DNA of 64,000 nucleotides from Ignavibacteria bacterium (GCA_016707005.1 JADJIQ010000002.1:620001-684000), one strand, 5' to 3'; shown: positions 43,632-52,913, counted from the first letter of the stretch. Notes: generated by a model from the letters alone, not told the origin. Made by a program: numbers and translations.

Positions 43632-46600
43632 TTAACGACGAATGACTAATCTCACGTATCCGACCTGAACACCGGTTTTGATCTCTACAACATAGACTCC
43701 GGTGGAGAGCGAACTGACAGCGATCCGAACGTCGGACTCATCAGAAGGCAACACACCAAGGTCGAGGGTGGCAACAGTACGACCTTGTTCGTCAACGATC
43801 CGAGCTGTTGCCTCGGTTTGATTTTCCTGACGCACGCGAATGAACGCTGCCTCGCTGGCCGGAGTTGGACCAAGAAGTCGAAGCCACGTCTTGCCCGTTG
43901 CGAAGTCATCTTCAACAGATGTGCCCGGTGTAACAGTGACAACTGCAACGGAAGTTGTTGCTTTGCCACAGCCACCGCCTACTTCACAGGAGTACGAGCC
44001 TGCATCTGTGAGTGCAGATGCGCTTACAACATAATCAGCAGACGTAGCACCCGTGATCGGCGTGCCATCCTTGCTCCATTGATAGCTGAGGTCGGATCCA
44101 GTTGCCTTTACAGAGAGCGTGAACGGCCTCGATTGTTCTACTGTAACACTTGAAGGCTGCGTGGTGATCGCCGTGGCTTGCGCCGTAGAAAGCGTCACTG
44201 TTTGGGATGTTGCGCTCGGAGAGCATGCGCCAGTTACGATGCACGAATACTGACCGATCGAAGCAGCGTCAACTGCAGGGATCTCAAGAACATTTGATGT
44301 GGCATTCGGGATATCCGTCATTCCCTTACGCCATTGGTACTTGAGCAATGCGCCTGTAGCAGTGATGCTTAGAGTTGCAGGTTGTCCAGGACAAGCGCTT
44401 GCATTTCTTGGCTGTGCAGTGATCGTGGGAGGGTTTGAGATCGTGAATGGCGCAGTGAGTTGGCTGATATGGCCACGCGAGGATTGAATTCGAAGGAAGT
44501 ACTTTCCGGTAGGGAGGACAGGTACCTTCCATTGATAGTTACGACCTGATGCTTGGTTCTTGACCTCGGTCCAGGTGTTCGTCCCTTCAGGCGAGATATA
44601 GATATTGAACTTTGCGGTGTCTGGGAAACCAAGTGATGACCAAGAGATCGTGCGATTCGATCCGGCGCACCATGTATCTCCACTACCTGGCGACGTCATT
44701 TCCAGTAATCCGAAGGCAAACTTTGCGATATACATCTCGATGCCAGGGCCGCTCATTTGGAACGTTGAGTCAGGCGATGTGCGCAAGTCATTGGACGTTG
44801 TTGAAGCTGCGAAATACAGGTCCCCAATCGGGTCAACGGCAACTGCGCGAACAGTATCATCGGCATTCCCGGCGACAAGTGTTGTGAACTTGTTGGTTGA
44901 GGTGTTGATCAAGGCAATGAAGCCATCCGAAGCACCGGATCGGGCGCCAATGGCCCCTACGCCTTCGATCGGAAGGTCATTGGAGATCGTAGTTCCATAC
45001 ACAACGGCTGTTGACGTTCCTAGGTGCTGACGCACACCGGTCACTTCATCCCTGCCTGTACCGCCGAAATACGTTGCACTCACAAGGTCGCGTCCGTCAT
45101 TTGCAAGTACAGCCATGAACATGTCCTGCTGGCCAAATGCCTGTGAGAACATGGACCCGATCGTCTCAAGATTGGTGGATGTCGTAACACCAACCACTGA
45201 TGCCCGACCGAGGTCATCAACAAATATGCCGCGACCTTCATCTTCGCCCGCACCACCAAAGAACGTGGAGTAGGTACCATCGTCCGTCTTTGCAAGTGCC
45301 AATTCATTGTTGAGCTTTACGATGAACCCATCGGTGAGGCCGCCGTTGAACGTGCGATCGTACGGCACGCGACCAGACGAAAATCGGTCAGAGGTAGGTG
45401 CAGTTTCGAAGTTGGCAGAAGTTGTGCTGCCGGTCAAATAGACACTGCTTGATTGGTCAATGACCATCGCCGAAATCAGATCAATACCTTCACGACCGAA
45501 GAATCGCGACTGTTGTATAGAACCATTCGCTGAATACGATGCAACGAATCCATCCGTCTGGCCCATGTTCGCACCACCACCCGGCTCATCCCGATATGTA
45601 GGTGGCTGACCAAAGCGACCGGGGATCGTGACGCGGATAGTAACTGGGAACGTCACTGGGAAGTTCGTCGTTGAGGTTGTATTCCCTGCTACAAAGATCA
45701 GACCATTCTGATCCACCGCGATCGCACGTCCAATGTCTTCCTTATTGCCACCATGGTAGAAACCAACGATGAGCTTCGAGAGTGTTGAGTCGAGCTTTGC
45801 TACAAACGCATCTAGTCCAGCCTTGTAGAGTTTTCCAGATACACCGGACGTTGTTGGGAAATCGGTTGAATTTGTCTCACCGGTCACATACACATTATTC
45901 TGTGCATCCTTTGTGAAGGCACGGACCCGATCATCACCCGTTCCTCCGATGAATGAGAATGCACGTACCTTTCGGAGTTTTGGGTCAAAGCGAACAAGGA
46001 AGCCATCCGTTGGGCCCTTCACGGTTGTGGTGTATCCACCAACAACTCCTGGGAACTCAAGCTCGGGAGTTGTTCCGGCGGCAACTACGTCTCCGTTGGT
46101 TAGGTATTCAATACCCGACACAACATCTGTACTTGGCCCACCGAAATACGTACCATAAACGGTTGACGTGATCGGTGTAATGTCTGCTACAACCGGATTA
46201 GACGAACCGAGAAGTTCTCTCGACACCTGCGATAGGTCAGCCCCTTCTCGAGCGATCATGGTCCGCACAATACGTCCGTCTTCGCCATGGCGGAACATGA
46301 ACGACACTCCCGGATAAAGATCCATTACGGCTACATAGGAATGGACCGTGGCACTGTACCAGTTGTTCGGATCGTTGCCCTTGATGAAGGAAACACGAGA
46401 TACTTCTGGACCTGAAGAGGCAACTGAACGCAGATTAACGTTCTGGAATGCCTCACGAATAACGATACCAGAGCGGACACCCGATGATGCAGCGATCGCA
46501 AAACGATCTTCAACCACACCTGTTCGAGTTATCCAAACGTTGGTACCGTTCTGCCGCGCCATGTACAGCACTTCTGACGGCCATTGCCCAACATTGGCAA

Positions 46601-46718
46601 TGAAACCATCGACTGCTGTCATGGGGCTTGTGGTAGCCATCAACCTGACGGGCATCGTCAGAATGAAAGCAAGACTGAGCGCTGAAAAGCACCTTGAGAT
46701 CGTATGTGTGAAGTTCAA
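43632..46718 (-). CDS. DUF7948/SBBP-repeat T9SS cargo protein with Ig-like domains
   Basis: The 1028-residue product starts at a TTG with AGGAG about 7 nt upstream. After the signal peptide comes the DUF7948-type N-terminal domain (DGFIANVGQWPSEVLYMARQ, VWITRTGVVEDRFAI). SBBP propeller repeats follow (YFGGPSTDVVSGIEYL, FFGGAGEDEGRGIFVDDLGRA), then two Ig-like domains (ATGALLKYQWRKG, DAGSYSCEVGGGCG) and a C-terminal T9SS sorting domain (RIVDEQGRTVATLDLG, LSTGVYVVEIKTG, GYVRLVIRR). It is paralogous to the gene just downstream (41063-43588) and, at its N-terminus, to the truncated copy upstream (46830-47066). Surface protein, ligand unknown. Confidence 0.85.
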   Translation of the reverse strand: MNFTHTISRCFSALSLAFILTMPVRLMATTSPMTAVDGFIANVGQWPSEVLYMARQNGTNVWITRTGVVEDRFAIAASSGVRSGIVIREAFQNVNLRSVASSGPEVSRVSFIKGNDPNNWYSATVHSYVAVMDLYPGVSFMFRHGEDGRIVRTMIAREGADLSQVSRELLGSSNPVVADITPITSTVYGTYFGGPSTDVVSGIEYLTNGDVVAAGTTPELEFPGVVGGYTTTVKGPTDGFLVRFDPKLRKVRAFSFIGGTGDDRVRAFTKDAQNNVYVTGETNSTDFPTTSGVSGKLYKAGLDAFVAKLDSTLSKLIVGFYHGGNKEDIGRAIAVDQNGLIFVAGNTTSTTNFPVTFPVTIRVTIPGRFGQPPTYRDEPGGGANMGQTDGFVASYSANGSIQQSRFFGREGIDLISAMVIDQSSSVYLTGSTTSANFETAPTSDRFSSGRVPYDRTFNGGLTDGFIVKLNNELALAKTDDGTYSTFFGGAGEDEGRGIFVDDLGRASVVGVTTSTNLETIGSMFSQAFGQQDMFMAVLANDGRDLVSATYFGGTGRDEVTGVRQHLGTSTAVVYGTTISNDLPIEGVGAIGARSGASDGFIALINTSTNKFTTLVAGNADDTVRAVAVDPIGDLYFAASTTSNDLRTSPDSTFQMSGPGIEMYIAKFAFGLLEMTSPGSGDTWCAGSNRTISWSSLGFPDTAKFNIYISPEGTNTWTEVKNQASGRNYQWKVPVLPTGKYFLRIQSSRGHISQLTAPFTISNPPTITAQPRNASACPGQPATLSITATGALLKYQWRKGMTDIPNATSNVLEIPAVDAASIGQYSCIVTGACSPSATSQTVTLSTAQATAITTQPSSVTVEQSRPFTLSVKATGSDLSYQWSKDGTPITGATSADYVVSASALTDAGSYSCEVGGGCGKATTSVAVVTVTPGTSVEDDFATGKTWLRLLGPTPASEAAFIRVRQENQTEATARIVDEQGRTVATLDLGVLPSDESDVRIAVSSLSTGVYVVEIKTGVQVGYVRLVIRR

Positions 46719-46747
46719 AACCTGCTCCTAGATTACAGTACATCTCA

Positions 46748-46775
46748 CCGTGAAGACAGAAAAATACCTTCACGG
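46748..46775. other. Inverted repeat with 8-bp arms
   Basis: CCGTGAAG (46748-46755) and CTTCACGG (46768-46775) are perfect inverted repeats around a 12-nt A-rich loop on the plus strand. The element lies between the truncated DUF7948 copy and the SBBP gene start at 46718. No T-tract follows on the minus strand, so its function as a terminator or 5'UTR structure is undecided. Confidence 0.45.
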
Positions 46776-46829
46776 AACAGTTCGTTACAAATTAAAGCTC
46801 GCTTCGACCACGGCGATTCTCACCGTAGT

Positions 46830-47066
46830 TCAAGTGGTAAATTCAGGCGTGCGATCCACCTGTCCGTTGCGAATTCCCTTCGCGCGTTGGATCTCAAACT
46901 GGTCGAAAACGACCCTTGTTCGGGTTATCCAGGTGCCGAGGTTGCCGTCTCGGTAGTCAACAAGGACCTCAGATGGCCATTGGCCAAACATTCCAACCCA
47001 ACCGAACACCATGACGAGGGACACGAGACAACACAAACGGGCTGTGTAGTACGTTACAAAATTCAA
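46830..47066 (-). pseudogene. Truncated copy of the DUF7948/SBBP protein N-terminus
   Basis: A 78-codon frame starting at TTG encodes a hydrophobic leader, then VGMFGQWPSEVLVDY, GTWITRTRVVFDQFEIQ and GIRNGQVDRTPEF. This aligns with residues 1 to about 90 of the 1028-residue neighbour (NVGQWPSEVLYMA, VWITRTGVVEDRFAI, GVRSG) and then stops. Even the leader DNA is similar: GGAGC a few bases before a TTG start followed by AA[CT]TT. The propeller, Ig and sorting domains are all missing. I read it as a decaying duplicate; a functional short secreted protein cannot be excluded. Confidence 0.7.
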
Positions 47067-47209
47067 ATTTGGCTCCCAACCAAGTGAACATTCTCAATGA
47101 CCCCAACCCATAACAACAATCAGGATCTGAAATTGTTACGGTATTTTGACGCCGGATGCAGTAAAAATATCGCGATTGTTCTGAAAACACGACCTTCTCC
47201 CGAGCGAAT

Positions 47210-47920
47210 ATGAACCTCGCCGTCAACATCGACCATGTGGCCACCCTGCGCGAAGCCCGGGGAGGTATGGAACCGGATCCTGTTCATGCTGCCGTTCTGG
47301 CCGAAATGGCCGGTGCGTCGGGGATCGTTTGCCACCTACGAGAGGACCGCCGGCATGTCAATGACCGAGATGTCCGCGTTCTGCGGGATGTCCTGACAAC
47401 GAAGCTGGATCTGGAAATGGCCACTACGCCCGAGATCATCGCGATCGCCCTGGAGATCGTCCCGGACCTCGTTACGCTGGTTCCGGAAAAGCGCGAGGAA
47501 CTCACCACGGAAGGGGGCTTGGCAGTACACGGCAATGAAGCCTATCTCTCAGAGGTCACCAAGATGTTCCACGAGAAGGGTATTCTCGTGAGCCTGTTCA
47601 TTGAGCCGGAACCGATGCAGATAGACGCGGCTGTACAGTGTGGGGTGGATATCATTGAGCTCCACACGGGCACCTATGCGAATGCCAGAAGTAAGGCGGG
47701 AGTAAAGATCCAGTTTGAGCGCATCCGTGCGGCCGCTATGTATGCTGCAGAGGCAGAACTCGTGGTCACGGCCGGACACGGACTCGATCTCAGGAATCTT
47801 GAGGCATTTCGCCTGATCCCTGAGATCGAAGAAGTATCCATCGGGCACGCCTTAGTGAGCCGAGCCCTCTTTGTTGGTTTTGAACAGGCCGTGCGAGAAT
47901 ACGTAGCTGCCGTGTCTTAG
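47210..47920 (+). CDS. pdxJ: Pyridoxine 5'-phosphate synthase
   Basis: PdxJ condenses 3-amino-2-oxopropyl phosphate with 1-deoxyxylulose 5-phosphate to pyridoxine 5'-phosphate in the DXP-dependent vitamin B6 route. The 236-residue TIM-barrel protein is full length, with NIDHVATLREARGG at residues 6-19, GASGIVCHLREDRRHVNDRDV, LDLEMATTPE, LVPEKREELTTEGGL, SLFIEPEP, IELHTGTYA, and VTAGHGLDLRN followed by EVSIGHALVSRAL. The cofactor made here would be needed by SufS encoded nearby, though linkage need not be functional. Its stop overlaps the opposing sdhB stop by 4 nt (TTAG). Confidence 0.96.
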   Translation: MNLAVNIDHVATLREARGGMEPDPVHAAVLAEMAGASGIVCHLREDRRHVNDRDVRVLRDVLTTKLDLEMATTPEIIAIALEIVPDLVTLVPEKREELTTEGGLAVHGNEAYLSEVTKMFHEKGILVSLFIEPEPMQIDAAVQCGVDIIELHTGTYANARSKAGVKIQFERIRAAAMYAAEAELVVTAGHGLDLRNLEAFRLIPEIEEVSIGHALVSRALFVGFEQAVREYVAAVS

Positions 47921-48666
47921 TCGCGTCCACCGATCGCACTTCCAACATAGTCACGATTCATCTGAGCGATGAATTCAGCACTGATCCCCTTCGGGCAGGC
48001 AGCTTCACATTCCAAATGATTCGTACAGGCTCCAAAACCCTCAGCATCCATTTGGAGTACCATGTGCATGGCCCGAGTTGAACGTTCGGCCTGTCCCTGC
48101 GGGAGTGAGCCTAGGTGTCCAACCTTAGCTGCCGTGAAGAGCATCGCTGAAGCATTTGGGCACGCTGCTACGCAAGCGCCGCACCCGATACATGCCGCAG
48201 CGTCCATGGCGCGATCTGCATCGAGCTTTGAGATCGGAAGCGTATTGCCGTCTTGAGCGTTGCCGGTATTCACACTCACAAAACCACCCTTTTGGATGAT
48301 CCTGTCAAGTGATCCGCGGTCCACAACAAGGTCGCGCATCACAGGGAATGCCCGTGCTCGCCATGGCTCGATGTAGATCTCGTCACCATCCTTGAATGTC
48401 CTCATGTGCAGTTGGCAGACCGTGGTCTTTGCAACCGGGCCATGAGGGCGACCATTGATCACCATACCGCATGTACCGCAGATACCTTCGCGACAATCGT
48501 GATCGAAGGCAACCGGGATCTCTCCCTTTGCGATCAGGTCTTCATTGAGGACGTCGAGCATCTCGAGGAAGCTCATGTGCTCGCTCACGTTGGCAACGTC
48601 ATACGTCTTGAGCATGCCGGTGGCGTCGGGGCCGGCCTGACGCCAGATATGGAGGCGAAGGTTCAT
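47917..48666 (-). CDS. sdhB: Succinate dehydrogenase iron-sulfur subunit
   Basis: The 249-residue subunit carries electrons from the flavoprotein to quinone in respiratory complex II. The [2Fe-2S] ligands are Cys58, Cys63, Cys66 and Cys84 (DCREGICGTCGMVINGRPH, TVCQLH). The second domain has CIGCGACVAACP (159-170) and C-x5-C-x3-C at 214-224 for the [4Fe-4S] and [3Fe-4S] clusters. The ATG overlaps the sdhA stop (TAATG). The gene order C-A-B is that of the single-anchor, B. subtilis/Bacteroidota-type enzymes. Confidence 0.96.
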   Translation of the reverse strand: MNLRLHIWRQAGPDATGMLKTYDVANVSEHMSFLEMLDVLNEDLIAKGEIPVAFDHDCREGICGTCGMVINGRPHGPVAKTTVCQLHMRTFKDGDEIYIEPWRARAFPVMRDLVVDRGSLDRIIQKGGFVSVNTGNAQDGNTLPISKLDADRAMDAAACIGCGACVAACPNASAMLFTAAKVGHLGSLPQGQAERSTRAMHMVLQMDAEGFGACTNHLECEAACPKGISAEFIAQMNRDYVGSAIGGRD

Positions 48667-50579
48667 TACTTGTAGCTCCGTGTTGCGAGGTGCACGTTTT
48701 CAAAGACAAGGGGCTCCTTGTGGAGCGTTGGCTTTGAGCCAACACCGGTATACTCCCATGCCGCGGCGTAGCAGAAGTCTTCGTCGTTCCGCTTTGCTTC
48801 GCCGTCTTCTGTCTGATACTCTTCGCGGAAGTGTCCGCCGCAACTCTCGTTGCGATGCAAGGCGTCCGTACACATGAGTTCTGCGAACTCCAAGAAGTCT
48901 GCCACACGGAGTCCAAGTTCCAGAGACTGATTGAGTTCGGCCCCGGTACCAGGAATAGTAACGTTCTTCCAGAATTCATCACGCAACTCAGGGATACGCT
49001 TCAATGCTTCGGTAAGCCCCTTTTCATTACGGGCCATACCACACTTATCCCACATCAGCGTGCCGAGTTCGCGATGGAATGATGTTGGCGAACGTTTCCC
49101 GTTGATCGACAACAAGGTGTTCACCTTTGTCTGTGCTTCTGAAACCGCCGCACGGGCTTCCGGCGCGTCATTCGTGACGGGTTTGAAACCACCATTGGCA
49201 AAGTACCCGCCGATGGTGTACGGGATCACGAAGTATCCGTCAGCAAGACCCTGCATCAGGGCAGATGCGCCGAGACGATTGGCTCCGTGATCGGAGAAGT
49301 TGGCCTCACCGAGAACGAACAAGCCGGGGACGTTCGACATCAGATCATAATCAACCCAGAGCCCGCCCATTGTATAGTGCACTGCGGGATAGATACGCAT
49401 CGGCACTTTGTACGGGTCTTCGCCTGTGATGCGCTCGTACATTTCGAAGAGGTTGCCGTAACGGTCGGCGATAACATCCTTACCGAGTCGATTGATGGCG
49501 TCTGCGAAGTCGAGATACACACCAAGTCCGCCAGGTCCCACACCACGACCATCATCACATGCCTCTTTTGCAGCGCGGGATGCGATATCTCGCGGCGAAA
49601 GATTTCCGAACGACGGATATTTACGCTCGAGATAGTAGTCACGTTCAGATTCTGGGATCTGATCCGGCGAACGCGTGTCTCCCTTGGCCTTCGGCACCCA
49701 GATGCGACCATCGTTGCGCAACGACTCAGACATCAGCGTAAGCTTTGATTGATAGTCTCCGCTCTGCGGGATGCAGGTTGGATGGATCTGCGTATAACAA
49801 GGGTTTGCGAACAATGCCCCACGCTTATGCGCTCTATAGGTAGCCGTGACGTTACAAGCCTTGGCATTTGTACTCAGGTAGAAGACATTGCCATAGCCAC
49901 CGGTAGCAAGGATGACTGCATCGGCCATATATGACTCTATCTTCCCAGTTACCATATCGCGAGACACAATGCCGCGAGCCCGACCATCAACAACGATGAG
50001 ATCCATCATCTCTTGCTTGTTGTAGAGCTTTACCTTGCCAAGTCCAACCTGACGCATGAGTGCCTGATACGCACCGATGAGAAGCTGCTGGCCCGTTTGT
50101 CCCCGTGCATAGAACGTACGAGACACCTGCGCGCCACCGAATGAACGGTTGCTGAGATATCCGCCGTACTCACGAGCGAATGGTACACCTTGAGCCACGC
50201 ATTGATCGATGATGCTGGTTGAGACCTGGGCAAGTCGATAAACATTCGCTTCACGTGCACGGAAGTCTCCGCCCTTGACCGTGTCATAGAAGAGACGCCA
50301 TACAGAGTCACCATCATTCTGGTAATTCTTCGCTGCGTTGATACCGCCCTGTGCAGCGATCGAGTGAGCTCTGCGTGCTGAGTCGTGATACGTGAACGCC
50401 GAAACGTTGTATCCGAGCTCAGCAAGAGTAGCTGCTGCGGATGCGCCCGCAAGCCCCGTACCGACCACGATGACATTGTACTTCCGTTTGTTGGCCGGGT
50501 TCACAAGTTTTAGGTCCGCACGATGCTGATCCCACTTCTGCTGAAGTGGTCCGCCCGGGATATTGCTGTTGAGTTCCAT
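48666..50579 (-). CDS. sdhA: Succinate dehydrogenase/fumarate reductase flavoprotein subunit
   Basis: The 637-residue catalytic subunit oxidises succinate to fumarate. An FAD-binding Rossmann motif is at ~36-60 (NVIVVGTGLAGASAAATLAE), the covalent-FAD His is His72 in RRAHSIAAQGGINAAKN, and the active-site region includes YTQIHPTCIPQ and HYTMGGLWVDYDLM. The downstream part has GANRLGASALMQGLADG and a C-terminal EFAELMCTDALHRNESCGGHFR. It lies between sdhC (24-nt gap) and sdhB (TAATG). Confidence 0.97.
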   Translation of the reverse strand: MELNSNIPGGPLQQKWDQHRADLKLVNPANKRKYNVIVVGTGLAGASAAATLAELGYNVSAFTYHDSARRAHSIAAQGGINAAKNYQNDGDSVWRLFYDTVKGGDFRAREANVYRLAQVSTSIIDQCVAQGVPFAREYGGYLSNRSFGGAQVSRTFYARGQTGQQLLIGAYQALMRQVGLGKVKLYNKQEMMDLIVVDGRARGIVSRDMVTGKIESYMADAVILATGGYGNVFYLSTNAKACNVTATYRAHKRGALFANPCYTQIHPTCIPQSGDYQSKLTLMSESLRNDGRIWVPKAKGDTRSPDQIPESERDYYLERKYPSFGNLSPRDIASRAAKEACDDGRGVGPGGLGVYLDFADAINRLGKDVIADRYGNLFEMYERITGEDPYKVPMRIYPAVHYTMGGLWVDYDLMSNVPGLFVLGEANFSDHGANRLGASALMQGLADGYFVIPYTIGGYFANGGFKPVTNDAPEARAAVSEAQTKVNTLLSINGKRSPTSFHRELGTLMWDKCGMARNEKGLTEALKRIPELRDEFWKNVTIPGTGAELNQSLELGLRVADFLEFAELMCTDALHRNESCGGHFREEYQTEDGEAKRNDEDFCYAAAWEYTGVGSKPTLHKEPLVFENVHLATRSYK

Positions 50580-50603
50580 AGTGCTAGGGGTTCCTTCGTT
50601 CTT

Positions 50604-51311
50604 TTAATGCACAAGGCCGGCAATGATCGAAAGCGGCACGCTGCAGAAGCCAATGGCAACGCCGATGCCGAGGATTGGGCCGACAAGCCGAATGACCGGG
50701 ACCAAACGCTTATTCGTTACGCCGAGGGTCTGGAAGGCACTGGCAACGGCATGGTTAAGGTGCAATCCCAACAGAACCATCGCCAGAATGTAGATCGCTG
50801 TTATAAGGGGCTCATGGAAACTTGCCAACACCATACGGTACACATCTGGCACGATGGTTCCATCTGCAAGAGCGTACTCCCACCCTGTTTGTCCAGCGTA
50901 GAATTGCGAATGCGCCGTGCCCCATGTGAAGTGCGCTAGGTGATACAAGGCATACACTAGGAGAAGAAGCCCAGAGAGCGCCATGCTACGGGATGCCATC
51001 GTAGATGTGCGTGTGTCCACTTTGACGTATTTCTCCGGTCGTGCTGCTCGGTTACGTTGTGTGAGCCTGATCGCAGACCAAACATGCAGCACGAACACCA
51101 ACAACAGTCCGCCCCGAACCAGCCAGATCGCTGCTCCGTGGACCATCGTGCGGAGGCTGCGACCATATTCGTTCATGTGCTCCGGCCCCAAGAAGATCAG
51201 GAGATTTCCTGAAAGGTGGCCGATGAGAAAGAGGACCAGAAGGAGGCCGGTAAGGGCCATCACCCACTTCTGAAATATGTTCGAACGCCATACATCGCCG
51301 AACGCTCTCAT
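50604..51311 (-). CDS. sdhC: Succinate dehydrogenase cytochrome b subunit (b558-type membrane anchor)
   Basis: The start was set at the ATG at 51309-51311, which follows GGGGAGAAAC and begins MRAFGDVWRSNIFQKWVMALTG; the frame extends 17 codons further without similarity. The 235-residue protein has five hydrophobic segments and the His-containing motifs LFLIGHLSGNLLIF, GGLLLVFVLHVWSAIRL, YALYHLAHFTWG and LLGLHLNHAVASAFQ that hold two b hemes in single-subunit anchors of this type. It is the first gene of sdhCAB. TAACTTTG about 57 nt upstream of the ATG is a good promoter candidate. Confidence 0.95.
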   Translation of the reverse strand: MRAFGDVWRSNIFQKWVMALTGLLLVLFLIGHLSGNLLIFLGPEHMNEYGRSLRTMVHGAAIWLVRGGLLLVFVLHVWSAIRLTQRNRAARPEKYVKVDTRTSTMASRSMALSGLLLLVYALYHLAHFTWGTAHSQFYAGQTGWEYALADGTIVPDVYRMVLASFHEPLITAIYILAMVLLGLHLNHAVASAFQTLGVTNKRLVPVIRLVGPILGIGVAIGFCSVPLSIIAGLVH

Positions 51312-51375
51312 GTTTCTCCCCGTCGAAGTTGATCGGAATGGCCTCCCTAACAGCAGGTCCATTCAAAAAGTGCCA

Positions 51376-51383
51376 CAAAGTTA
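51376..51383 (-). promoter_or_regulatory. Putative sdhCAB promoter -7 element (TAACTTTG)
   Basis: TAACTTTG on the minus strand exactly matches TAnnTTTG and lies in the 131-bp divergent spacer, so transcription would leave a leader of about 58-65 nt containing the GGGGAG ribosome binding site. A TTG lies about 27 nt upstream, slightly farther than the usual -33 spacing. Confidence 0.4.
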
Positions 51384-51430
51384 CGAATGTGGGGATACCA
51401 GCACGTGCAACCCTTTTCCACAACGGACCG

Positions 51431-51438
51431 TACCTTAG
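51431..51438 (+). promoter_or_regulatory. Putative -7 element of the ABC ATPase gene (TACCTTAG)
   Basis: TACCTTAG differs from TAnnTTTG at one base and ends 4 nt before the ATG at 51443. No Shine-Dalgarno sequence is present, the same geometry as at sufB. Confidence 0.3.
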
Positions 51439-51442
51439 CGCC

Positions 51443-52348
51443 ATGCTCTCAATAACAAACATCACGAAGCGCTTCGGCGCCCACATCGCCAATGATCATA
51501 TCACGCTCAATGTGAACGGCGGACGCATCTACGGCCTCCTTGGTCCGAATGGTGCAGGGAAGACTACGCTCATTCGCATGATCACAAACATCATCATGCC
51601 TGATGAAGGAGAGATCTTGCTCGACGGCAGGACTGTTTCTGCCATCGAACAGAACTCGATTGGCTACCTGCCTGAGGAGCGAGGTCTGTACAAGAAGCTT
51701 ACCGTTGCTGAGCAACTCACGTATTTCGGCCAGCTCAAGGGGTTTGACGGACGTGAGGCTTTCAAACGTGGCTCTTGGTGGCTGGCTCGCATGGACGCTG
51801 CAGGATGGGAGTCTAAAAAGGTTCAGGAACTCTCAAAAGGCATGCAGCAGAAGGTGCAGTTCATCTCCACCATCCTGCATGAACCGAAATTGGTGATCCT
51901 GGACGAGCCGTTCAGCGGACTCGACCCGTTGAATTCTGACCTGTTGATCACGGTGATCAAGGAACTTCAGCAACGCGGTACTACCATCATTCTCTCAACA
52001 CATCAGATGGACCAGGTTGAGAGGCTCTGTGATGATATCGCCTTGATCAATAAGGGGCGTGTGGTTCTCAATGGCTCTGTACGTGAGGTTCGCGCCGGCT
52101 TCCGCAGTGACCGGGTCTACGTGGATTACCACGGAGAAGACGCTCCGATGAGGGAGATCTTTGGTACTTCTGTGCTAGACTCTGCTGCCGGGCGCGTCGA
52201 ACTGCGAATCACCGACCCTTCGGTACAGCCGATGGACGTACTTCGCACCGCTATCAACAACGTCGAGATCACGAGATTCGAGGTGGCAGAACCGTCACTT
52301 CACGACATCTTCGTTCAGACCGTACGGGAATCCGTCACCACGTCGTAG
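51443..52348 (+). CDS. ABC transporter ATP-binding protein (NatA/YhaQ-like, DUF4162 C-terminus)
   Basis: The start was chosen at the ATG at 51443, where family homology begins (MLSITNITKRFGAHIANDHI); the open frame continues upstream without similarity. The 301-residue protein has Walker A GPNGAGKTT (about residues 34-42), a Q-loop region YLPEERGLYKKLTV, the degenerate signature LSKGMQQKVQF, Walker B LVILDEPFSGLDP, and the H-loop STHQMDQVER. After residue ~220 comes the DUF4162-like extension typical of Na+/drug-export ATPases. No permease gene is adjacent: the next gene is convergent and overlaps by 14 nt. The permease must be elsewhere or absent. Confidence 0.93.
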   Translation: MLSITNITKRFGAHIANDHITLNVNGGRIYGLLGPNGAGKTTLIRMITNIIMPDEGEILLDGRTVSAIEQNSIGYLPEERGLYKKLTVAEQLTYFGQLKGFDGREAFKRGSWWLARMDAAGWESKKVQELSKGMQQKVQFISTILHEPKLVILDEPFSGLDPLNSDLLITVIKELQQRGTTIILSTHQMDQVERLCDDIALINKGRVVLNGSVREVRAGFRSDRVYVDYHGEDAPMREIFGTSVLDSAAGRVELRITDPSVQPMDVLRTAINNVEITRFEVAEPSLHDIFVQTVRESVTTS

Positions 52349-52913
52349 AACCAACAACGAGCAACGACTGATAGCTCAGTGCCCTGCCGTCAGTAGAGGT
52401 CTTGTCCCCCACCACCGCTGTATAACGGAACATCAGCGCTCCTCGCTCAAAGATCCCGAACGTGAGATCGATCGTGAAACACGGTCTCATGTCAACGGCA
52501 GATGGCGAGTATCGTCCGAGAGTATTCATGATCCCGAAGCCGATCGAACCGCCGAGACCTAACCGGTCGTCATTCAGTGGACGTTCAAGAAATGCGATCA
52601 CCACGGTTAAGGGGATATGAGCTTGGGTCATAGTGAACCCATCTGTTGAATCAACAGCAAACACCGGCATCAGTCCACCGCAGAACTGGATCGTCCCGCC
52701 GGCAAATGGCAACATGTCAACCTTCATTCCCCCGCCGAAGCCAAACCCAACTTCTACCTCGTTATCGAGACTCGTAAAGGCTGGACCAAAGAAGATCTCC
52801 GGCTCTGTATCGAGCAAGGCAAAAGTTGGCTGACTCAACACAACGATGATAACGACAATGAGTCCTATCTTTCGTGCTATGTCCGTGCCCAAGAAACGTC
52901 CTCTTCGTCGCAT
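52335..52913 (-). CDS. Small secreted, probable outer-membrane barrel-like protein
   Basis: I set the start at the ATG at 52911-52913 (MRRRGRFLGTDIARK then IGLIVVIIVVLSQPTFA), which gives a signal peptide and has GAGGA upstream; a TTG at 52892 is an alternative. The 192-residue product has Gly-rich amphipathic strands (EVEVGFGFGGGMKVDM, LGLGGSIGFGIMN, DLTFGIFERGALMFRYTAV). I do not recognise a specific family. Its 5' end overlaps the divergent mltG 5' end by 35 nt if both starts are right, and its 3' end overlaps the ABC ATPase gene tail to tail by 14 nt. Confidence 0.6.
   Translation of the reverse strand: MRRRGRFLGTDIARKIGLIVVIIVVLSQPTFALLDTEPEIFFGPAFTSLDNEVEVGFGFGGGMKVDMLPFAGGTIQFCGGLMPVFAVDSTDGFTMTQAHIPLTVVIAFLERPLNDDRLGLGGSIGFGIMNTLGRYSPSAVDMRPCFTIDLTFGIFERGALMFRYTAVVGDKTSTDGRALSYQSLLVVGSTTW
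52866..52873 (+). promoter_or_regulatory. Putative mltG -7 element (TATCTTTC)
   Basis: TATCTTTC differs from TAnnTTTG at its last base and ends 5 nt before the mltG ATG at 52879. It lies inside the coding start of the divergent gene. No Shine-Dalgarno motif is seen before mltG. Confidence 0.3.
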
